Numbered from the stretch's first letter, positions 7,426-16,611 are shown. The stretch is DNA of 64,000 nt from Dysgonomonas sp. BGC7 (GCF_001261735.1 NZ_CVRP01000007.1:1-64000); one strand, 5' to 3'. Numbers and translations: made by a program. The notes: a model not told the origin generated them from the sequence alone.

Positions 7426-10287
7426 ATGTCTATAAGATTAATAAAAATATCAAAAGATTTGAATGTAGGTATCAGCAGTTTAGTTGAATACTTGCAAAAA
7501 AAAGGGTTTGATGTAGAGTCAAATCCTAATACTAAAATTGACAGTGGGCAACAAGAAATACTTATCAGAGAATTTGGTAATGCTACAGATCTTCAATCTT
7601 TTTTCAATAACAGAAAAGAAAGAGAGAAAGAAGAAGTCAAAAATGAGGTACAACCTGAAGTCGCAGAGCCAAAGAATGAGGTAAGTGTAGAGGAAATAAA
7701 AACCGAAGTTCCGGAATCAGTTAAGCCTCATGTGCAGATAATCGATAAAATAGATCTTGATGCTATAAACAGACCCAAGAAAGTTGAAGTGAAGCATGAG
7801 GAGCCTCTGCCTGAACCTAAAATAAAAGAACCTGTAATAGAACCTGTCGTAAAAGAAGAACCTCTACCTGAACCGGTAATTCCGATACAAGAGGAAGAAA
7901 AAGTAGAAAAAGAAGAACCTGTGTTGATAAAAGAAAAAGAAGAACCAGAACAAGAAGCTTCGGAGGTTATAACTGAACAAAAAGAAGAACAAAAGGAAAC
8001 TAATAGTGTTTTCCGATTAAATAAAGCTACGCTTAAGTCTAATATAGTAGTTAAAGGTTCTATTGACCTTAGTACAATAAATGACAAAACTCGTCCGGCT
8101 AAAAAAACTAAAGCAGAAAAGAAAAAAGAACGTCTTGAGAAAGAACAGCAAGATCAGAAAAAAGTAAAAGAGAATACTGTTCGTCTGCTGAAGAAAGAAA
8201 CCGACGAGGAAGCTAAGAAGCGTAAAGCCAACGAAGATAACGATGATGCCGGAAAGAAAAAACGAAATCGTATCAAGAAGGGCAAAGTCGATATCGAAAA
8301 AGGTGCTACCCCTCAGCCCGGACAACATTCGGGAGGAGACAGAACACGTCATAATCTACGTAAACCTATTGTTAAGCATGTGGTTAACGAGGAGGATGTT
8401 CAAAAACAAATAAAAGAGACTCTTGCCCGATTAACAGGCAAAGGAAATAAAGGTAAAGGGGCTAAATACCGTAGAGATAAACGTGATGCTGTTTCTCAAA
8501 GACAGCAAGAAGAGCTCGAATTGCAGGAACAGGAAAGCCGTGTTCTTAAGATCACGGAATTTGTAACTGCAAATGATTTGGCCAACATGATGAATGTGCC
8601 TGTAGTTCAGGTTATATCTACATGTATGAGTATCGGTATTATGGTTTCTATAAATCAAAGGCTTGATGCAGAGACCATAAATATAGTAGCAGAAGAATTT
8701 GGCTTTAAAACAGAGTATGTGAGTGCCGAAGTTATTGAAGCCATTAACGAAGAAGAAGATAGTCCTGAAGAATTAGAGCCACGCGCACCTATTGTAACAG
8801 TGATGGGACACGTTGACCATGGTAAAACATCCCTTTTAGACAATATCCGTCAGGAGAATGTTATTGCTGGTGAAGCAGGAGGAATTACCCAACATATTGG
8901 AGCATATAATGTGAAGCTGAAATCGGGACGACGTATTACATTTCTCGATACTCCCGGCCATGAGGCATTTACTGCGATGAGGGCACGTGGAGCTAAAGTT
9001 ACAGATATAGCAATAATTATTGTTGCAGCAGACGATAATGTCATGCCTCAAACTGTGGAAGCTATCAATCATGCTTCTGCGGCAGGTGTGCCTATTGTGT
9101 TTGCGATCAATAAAATAGATAAACCATCTGCGAATCCTGAAAAAATAAAGGAAACTTTAGCAGGTATGAATTATCTGGTTGAAGAATGGGGGGGTAAATA
9201 CCAGTCTCAGGACATTTCGGCAAAACAAGGGCTAGGAGTAGATGAATTACTTGAAAAAGTATTACTCGAAGCTGAACTTCTTGACCTGAAAGCTAATCCT
9301 AATAGGCGAGCTACAGGATCGGTTATAGAATCGTCTCTTGATAAAGGGCGTGGGTATCTATCTACTGTACTGGTAGAAAACGGTACACTCAAAAAAGGAG
9401 ATATAGTACTTGCGGGAACATATTTCGGACGTGTAAAAGCGATGTTTAACGAGCGTAATGCTAGTATAGATGCTGCTCCTCCGGCAAGTCCGGCCTTGGT
9501 TCTAGGACTTAATGGGGCACCTCAGGCAGGAGATATATTCCACGTACTCGAAACAGAACAAGAGGCGCGTGATATTGCAACCAAAAGAGAGCAGTTGCAG
9601 CGTGAACAAGGACTTCGTACTCAGAAGATTCTTACGCTTGATGATATCGGCCGCCGTATAGCTATCGGTAACTTCCAGCAGTTAAATGTTATTGTCAAAG
9701 GAGATGTGGATGGTTCAGTCGAAGCTCTTTCCGACTCTTTAATAAGATTGTCTACAGAAGAAATTCAAGTAAATGTAATCCATAAAGCGGTAGGGCAAAT
9801 TTCCGAATCTGATATTACGTTAGCTGCAGCATCAGATGCTATTATCATAGGATTCCAGGTACGCCCGTCTCAGGCTGCACGTAGAGCGGCAGAAAAAGAT
9901 GGAGTTGAAATTCGCCTATATTCTATTATATACGATGCTATAGATGAAGTGAAATCAGCTATGGAAGGTATGCTGTCTCCTGAAATAAAAGAAGTACAGA
10001 CTGGATATGTTGAAGTACGTGAAGTCTTTAAAATTACTAAAGTCGGCACAGTTGCCGGATGTATGGTCAAAGAAGGTAAGCTTAAGAGAGCTAATAAGAT
10101 AAGGATTATACGAGATGGTATTGTAGTGTATTCCGGAGAACTGGGATCTCTCAAGAGATTTAAGGATGATGTAAAAGAAGTATCTGCCGGATATGAGTGC
10201 GGTTTGAATATACATAACTATAATGATATAAAAGTGGGCGACGTAATTGAGCCTTTCGAAGAAATAGAAATAAAGAAAACATTGTAA
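7426..10287 (+). CDS. infB: Translation initiation factor IF-2
   Basis: A 953-residue GTPase that places initiator fMet-tRNA on the 30S subunit and promotes subunit joining. An IF2_N module covers residues 1-50. A long charged extension (about 60-350) carries Pro-Glu-rich repeats (EPLPEP, EEPVL) and then Lys-rich segments. A second IF2_N-like module lies near 375-425. The G domain starts near 455, with GHVDHGKT at about 463-470, DTPGHEAF and NKIDKP. Domains II, III and the fMet-tRNA-binding domain IV follow to the end. The size is at the long end for the family because of the extension. It is separated from nusA by 121 bases with its own promoter. Confidence 0.96.
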   Translation: MSIRLIKISKDLNVGISSLVEYLQKKGFDVESNPNTKIDSGQQEILIREFGNATDLQSFFNNRKEREKEEVKNEVQPEVAEPKNEVSVEEIKTEVPESVKPHVQIIDKIDLDAINRPKKVEVKHEEPLPEPKIKEPVIEPVVKEEPLPEPVIPIQEEEKVEKEEPVLIKEKEEPEQEASEVITEQKEEQKETNSVFRLNKATLKSNIVVKGSIDLSTINDKTRPAKKTKAEKKKERLEKEQQDQKKVKENTVRLLKKETDEEAKKRKANEDNDDAGKKKRNRIKKGKVDIEKGATPQPGQHSGGDRTRHNLRKPIVKHVVNEEDVQKQIKETLARLTGKGNKGKGAKYRRDKRDAVSQRQQEELELQEQESRVLKITEFVTANDLANMMNVPVVQVISTCMSIGIMVSINQRLDAETINIVAEEFGFKTEYVSAEVIEAINEEEDSPEELEPRAPIVTVMGHVDHGKTSLLDNIRQENVIAGEAGGITQHIGAYNVKLKSGRRITFLDTPGHEAFTAMRARGAKVTDIAIIIVAADDNVMPQTVEAINHASAAGVPIVFAINKIDKPSANPEKIKETLAGMNYLVEEWGGKYQSQDISAKQGLGVDELLEKVLLEAELLDLKANPNRRATGSVIESSLDKGRGYLSTVLVENGTLKKGDIVLAGTYFGRVKAMFNERNASIDAAPPASPALVLGLNGAPQAGDIFHVLETEQEARDIATKREQLQREQGLRTQKILTLDDIGRRIAIGNFQQLNVIVKGDVDGSVEALSDSLIRLSTEEIQVNVIHKAVGQISESDITLAAASDAIIIGFQVRPSQAARRAAEKDGVEIRLYSIIYDAIDEVKSAMEGMLSPEIKEVQTGYVEVREVFKITKVGTVAGCMVKEGKLKRANKIRIIRDGIVVYSGELGSLKRFKDDVKEVSAGYECGLNIHNYNDIKVGDVIEPFEEIEIKKTL

Positions 10288-10311
10288 TATTCAAAATATT
10301 ATATATCTTTG
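10281..10311 (+). promoter_or_regulatory. Promoter of the structured leader and ompH
   Basis: -33-like ATTG at 10281-10284 overlaps the end of infB. A 19-base spacer follows, then -7 TATCTTTG at 10304-10311. The predicted transcript starts near 10316-10320, exactly where the folded region begins. Confidence 0.65.
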
Positions 10312-10317
10312 TACACA

Positions 10318-10445
10318 ATATAACCTAAAGAAAACCAATTGATAGTTGTTGCCAAGCAATCTTGCCTTGAAATCCGGTGGTACTAACCATACCACCGAAA
10401 CACACAACTATCAACAGGTTTAAAGGTTAACTCGGTTTCTTCGTC
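10318..10445 (+). ncRNA. Structured RNA leader with long stem and two-hairpin junction, family not recognised
   Basis: The segment folds by nested complementarity. Helix 1: 10321-10326 with 10424-10429 (six pairs). Helix 2: AAACC 10332-10336 with GGTTT 10417-10421. Helix 3: TTGATAGTTGT 10339-10349 with 10404-10414 (11 perfect pairs). The junction holds a small hairpin CAAG/CTTG (10353-10364) and a perfect 8-bp hairpin, 10375-10382 with 10390-10397, around a 7-base loop. A promoter directly precedes it and no terminator separates it from ompH, so it is a cis leader or a processed small RNA. It does not match the riboswitch, 6S, SRP or hammerhead patterns I know. The structure is seen in sequence; the role is unknown. 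Confidence 0.6.
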
Positions 10446-10484
10446 TGATTCGATAAGTTGCAATACTACAAAATAGCAATTGTC

Positions 10485-11006
10485 ATGAAGAAAAAAATAG
10501 TTTTATCAGTAATCTTAGTGTTTTCAATATTATTTGTAAATGATATTTATGCTCAGTCTGCGCAGCAAATAGCTTTTGTAAATTCGAATGAACTTTTAGA
10601 TGCTATTCCGGAAAAAGTTACTGCTGCTAATCTGATCAATGATCTGAATAGGAAATATAAAGAAGAGTTGCAGGTAATGCAAAATGATTATAATAAAAAA
10701 TACTCGGACTTTATCTCTTATCAAAACTCTATGGCTGACAATGTACGTCTTCGTCGTATGCAGGAACTCTATGAACTCGAACGTCAGATTAATAGTTTTA
10801 TGAAAGTAGCTCAAGATGACATCCAAAATCAGGAGAAAAACCTTATAGCACCACTACGTCAAAAAGTAAAAGATGCTATTTATCTGGTTGGAGTAGAACA
10901 AGGATATATTTGTATATATGATATGGCAAATCCTACAATTGCTTTTATCACTCCCGATGCTCATGATGCCAATCCGCAAGTAAAGCAGAAATTGGGAGTA
11001 CAATAA
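10485..11006 (+). CDS. OmpH/Skp-family periplasmic chaperone
   Basis: A protein of about 173 residues. The signal peptide covers about 1-24 (MKKKIVLSV... ending YAQS). The mature part begins with AFVNSNELLDAIPE, typical of OmpH, followed by long amphipathic helices (about 45-125) that form the Skp coiled-coil tentacles, and ends with a short beta segment. Skp-type proteins hold unfolded outer-membrane proteins in the periplasm. The start at ATG 10485 is supported by the signal peptide; the frame from TTG 10458 would put residues ahead of it. It is preceded by the structured leader and followed by a terminator. A second OmpH-like gene lies at 53497. Confidence 0.88.
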   Translation: MKKKIVLSVILVFSILFVNDIYAQSAQQIAFVNSNELLDAIPEKVTAANLINDLNRKYKEELQVMQNDYNKKYSDFISYQNSMADNVRLRRMQELYELERQINSFMKVAQDDIQNQEKNLIAPLRQKVKDAIYLVGVEQGYICIYDMANPTIAFITPDAHDANPQVKQKLGVQ

Positions 11007-11024
11007 AGCTGACAGGAAGAATGT

Positions 11025-11057
11025 AAAAAAGATGCTCTTGAAATAAGAGCATTTTTT
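11025..11057 (+). terminator. Intrinsic terminator after ompH
   Basis: ATGCTCTT at 11032-11039 pairs with AAGAGCAT at 11045-11052 around a five-base loop, with an A-run before and a T-run after. It separates ompH from murI. Confidence 0.85.
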
Positions 11058-11068
11058 GTATCTAAATA

Positions 11069-11908
11069 ATGACTAAGATAATGCTAAAACCTGGGCCTAT
11101 AGGTGTTTTTGATTCAGGATACGGAGGATTGACGATCCTTTCTGAAATACAGAAATTATTACCTGAATATGATTATTGCTATCTGGGTGATAATTCCCGT
11201 GCGCCATATGGAACACGTTCTTTCGATATTGTGTATGAATTTACAAAACAAGCAGTATTAGCTCTGTTCGACATGGGGTGTAATCTTGTTATCTTAGCAT
11301 GTAATACTGCATCCGCCAAAGCTCTCAGAACTATACAGCAAAAAGATCTGCCTCTTATAGATCCCGATAAAAGAGTGCTCGGTGTTATCAGACCTACTGC
11401 CGAAATAATAGGAAGTATAACTCGTAGCCGGCATATTGGTGTGCTTGGTACTATGGGAACAATACAGTCAGAATCTTACCCGATAGAGATACATAAATTA
11501 TTTCCAGATATTGAAATTACAAGTGAAGCATGTCCTATGTGGGCACCTTTAGTAGAAAACAGAGAATACGAAAATGAAGGTGCAGATTATTTTATAAAGA
11601 AGAACTTGAATAATGTATTGACTAAAGATCCACAGATAGATACACTTATATTGGGGTGTACACATTATCCGTTGCTGCTGCATAAAATAAAATCTTTCTT
11701 GCCTGTCGGTGTCACAGCTCTTGCGCAAGGAGAATATGTTGCACGTAGTTTGCAGGATTATTTCTATCGACATCCCGAAATGGATAATATGTGTACGAAA
11801 AATTCAACTACACGCTATTTCACAACCGAATCTACCGAAAAATTTTCTGAAGCTGCTACTATCTTTTTGAATAAAAGTATTGAAGTAGAGCGTATAACAT
11901 TCGATTGA
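11069..11908 (+). CDS. murI: Glutamate racemase
   Basis: A 279-residue cytoplasmic enzyme that interconverts L- and D-glutamate for peptidoglycan. FDSGYGGLT at about 14-22 holds the conserved Asp-Ser pair, ACNTASA near residue 80 carries the first catalytic Cys, and LGCTHYPLL near 197 carries the second. The length is normal. The start at ATG 11069 follows the terminator by only 12 bases, so the promoter may lie inside or upstream of the ompH terminator region. ATG 11081 is an alternative start. Confidence 0.95.
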   Translation: MTKIMLKPGPIGVFDSGYGGLTILSEIQKLLPEYDYCYLGDNSRAPYGTRSFDIVYEFTKQAVLALFDMGCNLVILACNTASAKALRTIQQKDLPLIDPDKRVLGVIRPTAEIIGSITRSRHIGVLGTMGTIQSESYPIEIHKLFPDIEITSEACPMWAPLVENREYENEGADYFIKKNLNNVLTKDPQIDTLILGCTHYPLLLHKIKSFLPVGVTALAQGEYVARSLQDYFYRHPEMDNMCTKNSTTRYFTTESTEKFSEAATIFLNKSIEVERITFD

Positions 11909-11971
11909 TAGCCATTACCGAAGATTGCATTTGTGGTTTAAGTGAGTGTTTTGTAGCCGAACGGAAAAGTT

Positions 11972-13057
11972 ATGAGAAAAATAATTCACATAGACATGGA
12001 TGCTTTCTACGCTTCTATAGAGCAGCGCGACAATGCGGACTATAGAGGTAAGCCTTTGGCTGTAGGGTATGCCGGCCCGCGGGGAGTTGTTGCCGCTGCT
12101 AGTTACGAGGCTCGCCGTTATGGTGTTCGTTCAGCGATGGCTTCAAAGACGGCATTGCGAAAGTGCCCTCACTTAATTTTTGTACCAACACGTTTCGATG
12201 TATATAGATCTGTGTCGAGGCAGATTATGAGTATATTTCATGAATATACCGATCTTGTAGAACCTCTTTCCCTAGATGAAGCTTTTCTTGATGTAACCGA
12301 AAATTTTATGAATATATCTTCTGCCACCCAGATCGCTCAGGAGATAAAGCAAAAGATATTTGAGACTACTGGTCTGACTGCTTCTGCAGGCGTCTCATTC
12401 AATAAGCTTTTGGCAAAAATAGCATCCGATCAAAATAAACCTAATGGACTATTTGTGGTGAAACCAAAGACTGCTGAAAAATTTATCGAAACACTTAAAG
12501 TTGAGCAATTCTTTGGAGTAGGCAAAGTCACTGCTCGACGTATGCATGAGTTAGGTATTTATACCGGATGGGATTTGAAACAGAGATCGGAACAAGAATT
12601 GATCGGTGTCTTTGGCAAAGCCGGACATATCTACTATCTCAATGCGAGAGCTATTGATGACAGACCTGTCGAATCGGAGCGTATTCGTAAATCGATTAGT
12701 TCAGAGACCACCTTCGATCGGGATATTGATAATGTTGACGAATTGGCTGTCGAATTAGATACAGTGGCTAAAGATGCTTTCGAAGACATAGCTAAGAAGA
12801 GATTTAGCGGACGTACTATCACGTTGAAGATTAAGTATGCGGATTTTAAGATTATTACCCGTAGCAAAACGTTTTCTATGCCTGTTTCAGATTATGAAAT
12901 GTTTTACAAAACTGGTTTCGATCTGTTGAAAACTGTAGACCTGACACCTAAAGTCAGACTGATAGGCTTAGGTCTAAAAAACAATGAAGATGAAATAAAT
13001 TGGAGTAATGCTGTTCAGTTGCGTATCAATTTCAAAGATAAAGATGAGGTAGAATAG
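11972..13057 (+). CDS. dinB: DNA polymerase IV (Y-family)
   Basis: A 361-residue translesion polymerase. The catalytic residues are visible in HIDMDAFYASIEQRD (Asp 8) and SLDEAFLDVT (near 102-111). The helix-hairpin-helix region FFGVGKVTARRMHELGI lies near 173-189, and the little-finger domain follows from about 235. The C-terminus (DEVE) does not show an obvious beta-clamp motif of the QxxLF type, so clamp contact may be atypical. It follows murI by 63 bases. Confidence 0.95.
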   Translation: MRKIIHIDMDAFYASIEQRDNADYRGKPLAVGYAGPRGVVAAASYEARRYGVRSAMASKTALRKCPHLIFVPTRFDVYRSVSRQIMSIFHEYTDLVEPLSLDEAFLDVTENFMNISSATQIAQEIKQKIFETTGLTASAGVSFNKLLAKIASDQNKPNGLFVVKPKTAEKFIETLKVEQFFGVGKVTARRMHELGIYTGWDLKQRSEQELIGVFGKAGHIYYLNARAIDDRPVESERIRKSISSETTFDRDIDNVDELAVELDTVAKDAFEDIAKKRFSGRTITLKIKYADFKIITRSKTFSMPVSDYEMFYKTGFDLLKTVDLTPKVRLIGLGLKNNEDEINWSNAVQLRINFKDKDEVE

Positions 13058-13083
13058 TTTCGATGTAAATATTCTCTATTAAA

Positions 13084-13117
13084 TACTTTTGCATATACAG
13101 ATAAGTAGTTACTTTTG
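13084..13117 (+). promoter_or_regulatory. Two overlapping -7 boxes before the RHH-like gene
   Basis: TACTTTTG occurs at 13084-13091 and again at 13110-13117. The TTTG of the first copy (13088-13091) stands 18 bases before the second copy and could serve as its -33 element. The second box ends five bases before the ATG at 13123, so a transcript from it would have almost no leader. Confidence 0.55.
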
Positions 13118-13122
13118 CAGAG

Positions 13123-13338
13123 ATGAAACTAAAAAAGAAAGGGATACATACTAATCGCAACAAACATTTACTTTTTTCTCTGAATGAAGAAGAGTATGCT
13201 CTTATTGTATCTTATATGAAAAAATATAAAATAGAGAACCGATCACGTTGGTGCAGAGAGACTATAATTGCCCACGTATTGAAAAATCTCGAACAGGATT
13301 ATCCTACTCTTTTTGGTGAAAATGAAATGCGCCGGTGA
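13123..13338 (+). CDS. Small basic protein, ribbon-helix-helix-like
   Basis: A 71-residue basic protein. After a Lys-rich tail, residues about 14-60 read like a ribbon-helix-helix unit: a short strand (HLLFSLNEEE) followed by two helices (YALIVSYMKKYKI, then RSRWCRETIIAHVLKNL). This resembles the DNA-binding part of MobC-like and Arc-like proteins, but no relaxase is nearby. Its stop codon overlaps the GTG start of tadA (GTGA), so the two are translationally coupled. The DNA-binding role is an inference from the pattern. Confidence 0.6.
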   Translation: MKLKKKGIHTNRNKHLLFSLNEEEYALIVSYMKKYKIENRSRWCRETIIAHVLKNLEQDYPTLFGENEMRR

Positions 13339-13784
13339 ATACAAATTTACTTAACGATGAATACTATATGCGTCAGGCTTTAAATGAAGCCCGTATCGCC
13401 TATGAGAAAGATGAAGTCCCTGTAGGAGCCATAATAGTTTGTAAAGGGCGGATTATTGCGAGAGCTCATAATCTTACAGAGACATTGAACGACGTGACGG
13501 CTCACGCAGAGATGCAGGCAATTACAGCTGCTGCCAATATTTTGGGAGGAAAATATCTGACAGATTGTACACTCTATGTTACTTTAGAGCCATGTCCGAT
13601 GTGTGCTGGAGGGCTGCTTTGGTCTCAAATATCGACAATTATTTATGGAGCTCGTGACCAAAAAAGAGGTTATTCCCTATTTAGTCCGGGTATTCTTCAT
13701 CCGAAGACGACAATAAAAGGAGGAGTGTTGGAGGAGGAGTGTATTACTCTGATGAAAGATTTCTTCAAAGAGAAAAGAAAGTAA
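13335..13784 (+). CDS. tadA: tRNA-specific adenosine deaminase
   Basis: A 149-residue zinc enzyme that makes inosine at the wobble position of tRNA-Arg. HAE at residues 57-59 gives the zinc His and proton-shuttling Glu, and PCPMC (Cys 87 and Cys 90) completes the site. VPVGAIIV near 28-35 is typical. The GTG start at 13335 overlaps the stop of the upstream small gene by three bases; an internal ATG at 13368 would remove the start of the first helix. Some Bacteroidetes relatives are annotated as general nucleoside deaminases, but the length and motifs favour TadA. Confidence 0.9.
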   Translation: MNTNLLNDEYYMRQALNEARIAYEKDEVPVGAIIVCKGRIIARAHNLTETLNDVTAHAEMQAITAAANILGGKYLTDCTLYVTLEPCPMCAGGLLWSQISTIIYGARDQKRGYSLFSPGILHPKTTIKGGVLEEECITLMKDFFKEKRK

Positions 13785-13917
13785 CAGATCTGTTTATTAA
13801 ACTTTTACTTCTTGTGAACTTTAACATTTATTTCAATTTTGTCATGCAGCATGACTGCAAAAATCACATCTTATTAGTGTGAGTAAACTAATCAATGAAC
13901 TTATAAAAATAAAAGAT

Positions 13918-14673
13918 ATGAGAAAGTATATGAAACTATTTTCAGCACTGATCTTATCATCAGTTTTGTTGTTGGGAGTCTCATCATGTTCGGATGATGA
14001 TGGGTATTCTCTTGGGGACTTTTGGGAATCTATTGTTACTGTCAACGAGATAGGTAATGGTACTTATGATTTCACTCTTGATAACGGCAAGAAACTATGG
14101 GTGGCAGCTCCAGCCGGACTGAATCTTAAACCTAAGTATGACAGAGCAATAATTAACTATACAATTTTGTCTGATAAAGTAGAAGGATATGATCATTATA
14201 TCAGACTCAATGGTTTTTATGATGTACTGACAAAGGGTGCAATATATATTGCCTCTGACGATCAGGTGAAGCAAGACAGTATAGGAAACAATCCTATAAA
14301 AGTACATTCGATGTGGGAAGGTGGAGGTTACCTTAATGTCTATTTCGGTTACAATGCAGGAGGTAAAGACTCCCATATGTTAAACCTTGTATCGGCAAAA
14401 TCTGATCTGGGTATAAACGATGAAGTTGTAAAGCTAGAATTCAGACATAATATTAGAGGCGATTATGAAAATTACCCTGTAAGAGGGTATGTTTCATTCA
14501 ACCTGGCACCATACAAAGCAGAAGGTAAAGAAAAGGCCGTTTTTGAAATCTCATGGAAAGATTTTGGCGGAGAAACTAAGACAAAAACAATAGAATATAA
14601 ATTCGGTACTGAGACTACTCAACCTGATGAAGGTTTTATTGAAAATACAGATACTAACCTGAATATTTATTAA
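13918..14673 (+). CDS. NigD-like lipoprotein
   Basis: About 251 residues. A lipoprotein signal peptide (MRKYMKLFSAL..., lipobox VSSC near residue 25) is followed by SDDDGYSLGDFWESIVTVN, the hallmark N-terminus of the NigD family, and a two-domain beta-rich body (NigD1/NigD2: oligonucleotide-binding-like fold and beta-sandwich). NigD was named from a bacteriocin locus of Prevotella nigrescens, and most Bacteroidales homologues have no known role. The longer frame from GTG 13879 would bury the signal peptide, so ATG 13918 is preferred (13930 also possible). A terminator follows. Confidence 0.82.
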   Translation: MRKYMKLFSALILSSVLLLGVSSCSDDDGYSLGDFWESIVTVNEIGNGTYDFTLDNGKKLWVAAPAGLNLKPKYDRAIINYTILSDKVEGYDHYIRLNGFYDVLTKGAIYIASDDQVKQDSIGNNPIKVHSMWEGGGYLNVYFGYNAGGKDSHMLNLVSAKSDLGINDEVVKLEFRHNIRGDYENYPVRGYVSFNLAPYKAEGKEKAVFEISWKDFGGETKTKTIEYKFGTETTQPDEGFIENTDTNLNIY

Positions 14674-14695
14674 TATTCTTTTTGATTTCCTTTCG

Positions 14696-14725
14696 AAAAA
14701 GAGAGCTCGTGAGAGTTCTCTTTTT
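14696..14725 (+). terminator. Intrinsic terminator after the NigD-like gene
   Basis: AAAAAGAGA at 14696-14704 pairs with TCTCTTTTT at 14717-14725, with further partial pairing inside and a T-rich tail. Confidence 0.75.
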
Positions 14726-14786
14726 GTTTTTTACCTATACCCGTACATTTTCTTTCAGATACGCCGTTTATTCGTCAAAAAAGATG

Positions 14787-14794
14787 TATTTTTG
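14787..14794 (+). promoter_or_regulatory. -7 box of the fur-purA operon
   Basis: TATTTTTG lies 22 bases before the ATG at 14817. No clear -33 TTTG is seen at the usual distance. Confidence 0.5.
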
Positions 14795-14816
14795 TTCGTA
14801 ACAGATTTTATCAAAA

Positions 14817-15326
14817 ATGGACAATTCGAAGTTGAAAGAACAGGTGAAAAATGAGTTTACGGAATATTTGAATTCTCATAAACACCGTAAAACTCCGGAA
14901 AGATATGCCATATTAGAGCATATTTATTCTGCCAAAGGTCATTTTGACATGGATTCTCTATATAATGCTATGAAAGAATCTGCTTTTAGAGTTAGCCGTG
15001 CTACGCTTTATAATACAATAGAGTTGTTGTTGGATTGCGGATTGGTTGTAAAACATCAATTTGGAGCCAATGTCTCGCAATATGAGCGTGCATACGGAAA
15101 TGAAAATCACGATCATCTTATTTGTCTCGGTTGTGGAGAAGTAAAAGAGCATAAGAACGGAAATCTTTTTACTCCTGCACAGCAAAAGAAACTGCAACGT
15201 TTTAAGATAAGCTATTACAGTATGTATATATACGGCACATGTAATAAGTGTATGCGTGCAAAAAAAGCAGATGAGAAGAAGAATAAAGTAACAGAAAATA
15301 AAAATACACGTATTAAGAAAAAATGA
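14817..15326 (+). CDS. Fur-family transcriptional repressor
   Basis: A 169-residue metal-dependent regulator. The N-terminal winged helix includes KTPERYAILEHI and SRATLYNTIELLLDCGLV, and the dimerisation domain carries metal ligands in NENHDHLICLGCGEV (near 97-111) and a C-terminal CNKCM. The tail is Lys-rich. The purA start ATG overlaps its stop codon by four bases (ATGA), an arrangement known in other Bacteroidales. Which metal or peroxide signal it senses cannot be told from sequence. Confidence 0.88.
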   Translation: MDNSKLKEQVKNEFTEYLNSHKHRKTPERYAILEHIYSAKGHFDMDSLYNAMKESAFRVSRATLYNTIELLLDCGLVVKHQFGANVSQYERAYGNENHDHLICLGCGEVKEHKNGNLFTPAQQKKLQRFKISYYSMYIYGTCNKCMRAKKADEKKNKVTENKNTRIKKK

Positions 15327-16588
15327 AATTAGACGTATTGCTTGGGCTACAGTGGGGTGATGAAGGAAAAGGTAAGATAGTAGATGTACTTACTCCCGAA
15401 TATGAAATTGTAGCACGTTTTCAGGGCGGGCCAAATGCCGGTCATACTCTCGAATTTGAAGGAAAGAAGTATGTGTTACGCTCGGTACCTTCCGGTATTT
15501 TTCAAGGAAATAAAATAAATATTATAGGAAACGGGGTTGTTCTCGATCCTGCACTTTTTAAGGGCGAGATAGAAGCTTTGGAAGCTTCTGGCCACGACCT
15601 GACGAAGCGTTTACTTGTTTCTAAAAAAGCCCACTTAATCTTACCGACTCACCGTCTTTTAGATGCATGCTATGAGGCAGCAAAAGGAGATTCTAAAATA
15701 GGAACAACAGGAAAAGGTATAGGCCCTACTTATACAGATAAGATAAGTCGTAATGGCTTGCGTGTAGGAGATATCTTACACAATTTTGAAGAAAAATACA
15801 ATCAGGCAAAGAATAAGCATCTGAAGATATTGGCTCAGTACGGGTTCGATATAAGTGCTTTGGCTGATATTGAGAAAGAGTGGTTTGTAGGAGTTAAGAA
15901 ACTGAAAGAATTCACTTTTATAGATAGTGAGCATTATATAAACGATGCAATAAAAAACAATAAAAAGATATTGGCCGAAGGAGCACAAGGTACAATGCTT
16001 GATATAGATTTCGGATCTTATCCTTTTGTTACCTCATCCAATACTATTTCGGCAGGAGCTTGTACCGGACTTGGGATTTCTCCGCAAGCTGTTGGTGAAG
16101 TATATGGTATTTTCAAAGCATATTGTACCCGTGTAGGAAGTGGCCCATTCCCAACAGAACTGTTTGATGAAACCGGAGATAAGCTAAGAGAATTCGGATT
16201 CGAGTTCGGTTCGGTTACAGGGCGTCCACGCCGATGTGGGTGGATAGATCTGGTTGCTCTTCGTTATGCTATAATGGTGGATGGAGTTACACAACTTATA
16301 ATGATGAAAAGTGATGTGCTGGATACATTCGAGACTATTAGAGCATGTGTTGCTTATGAAATAGATGGGCAAAAGGTGACAGATTTTCCGTTCGAAGTAG
16401 ATGATGCTATTAAACCTGTGTATATTGACTTGAAAGGCTGGCAAACAGATATGACAAAAATGCGTAAAGAAGATGAATTTCCTACAGAATTTAATCAATA
16501 TCTGGCTTTTCTCGAAAGAGAACTCGGAGTACCTATTAGCATAGTTTCTATAGGTCCTGATAGAGATCAGACAATAATTAGGAAATAA
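15323..16588 (+). CDS. purA: Adenylosuccinate synthetase
   Basis: A 421-residue enzyme joining IMP and aspartate with GTP hydrolysis in AMP synthesis. LQWGDEGKGKIVD at about 9-21 holds catalytic Asp 13, GGPNAGHT near 35-42 holds the catalytic His, and GTTGKGIGPTY and EGAQGTMLDID complete the IMP/GTP site. It is coupled to the Fur-family gene by a four-base overlap and is followed by a strong terminator. purB lies separately at 22821. Confidence 0.96.
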   Translation: MKLDVLLGLQWGDEGKGKIVDVLTPEYEIVARFQGGPNAGHTLEFEGKKYVLRSVPSGIFQGNKINIIGNGVVLDPALFKGEIEALEASGHDLTKRLLVSKKAHLILPTHRLLDACYEAAKGDSKIGTTGKGIGPTYTDKISRNGLRVGDILHNFEEKYNQAKNKHLKILAQYGFDISALADIEKEWFVGVKKLKEFTFIDSEHYINDAIKNNKKILAEGAQGTMLDIDFGSYPFVTSSNTISAGACTGLGISPQAVGEVYGIFKAYCTRVGSGPFPTELFDETGDKLREFGFEFGSVTGRPRRCGWIDLVALRYAIMVDGVTQLIMMKSDVLDTFETIRACVAYEIDGQKVTDFPFEVDDAIKPVYIDLKGWQTDMTKMRKEDEFPTEFNQYLAFLERELGVPISIVSIGPDRDQTIIRK

Positions 16589-16611
16589 TTAAGCTTTTAT
16601 AAGATTCATGT

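Noticed and set aside
10318-10445. Hammerhead ribozyme, purine riboswitch, 6S RNA or SRP RNA as identity of the ompH leader
   Set aside because: There is no CUGANGA core, no purine-switch core, no central bubble in a rod of 6S size, and no SRP helix 8 motif.
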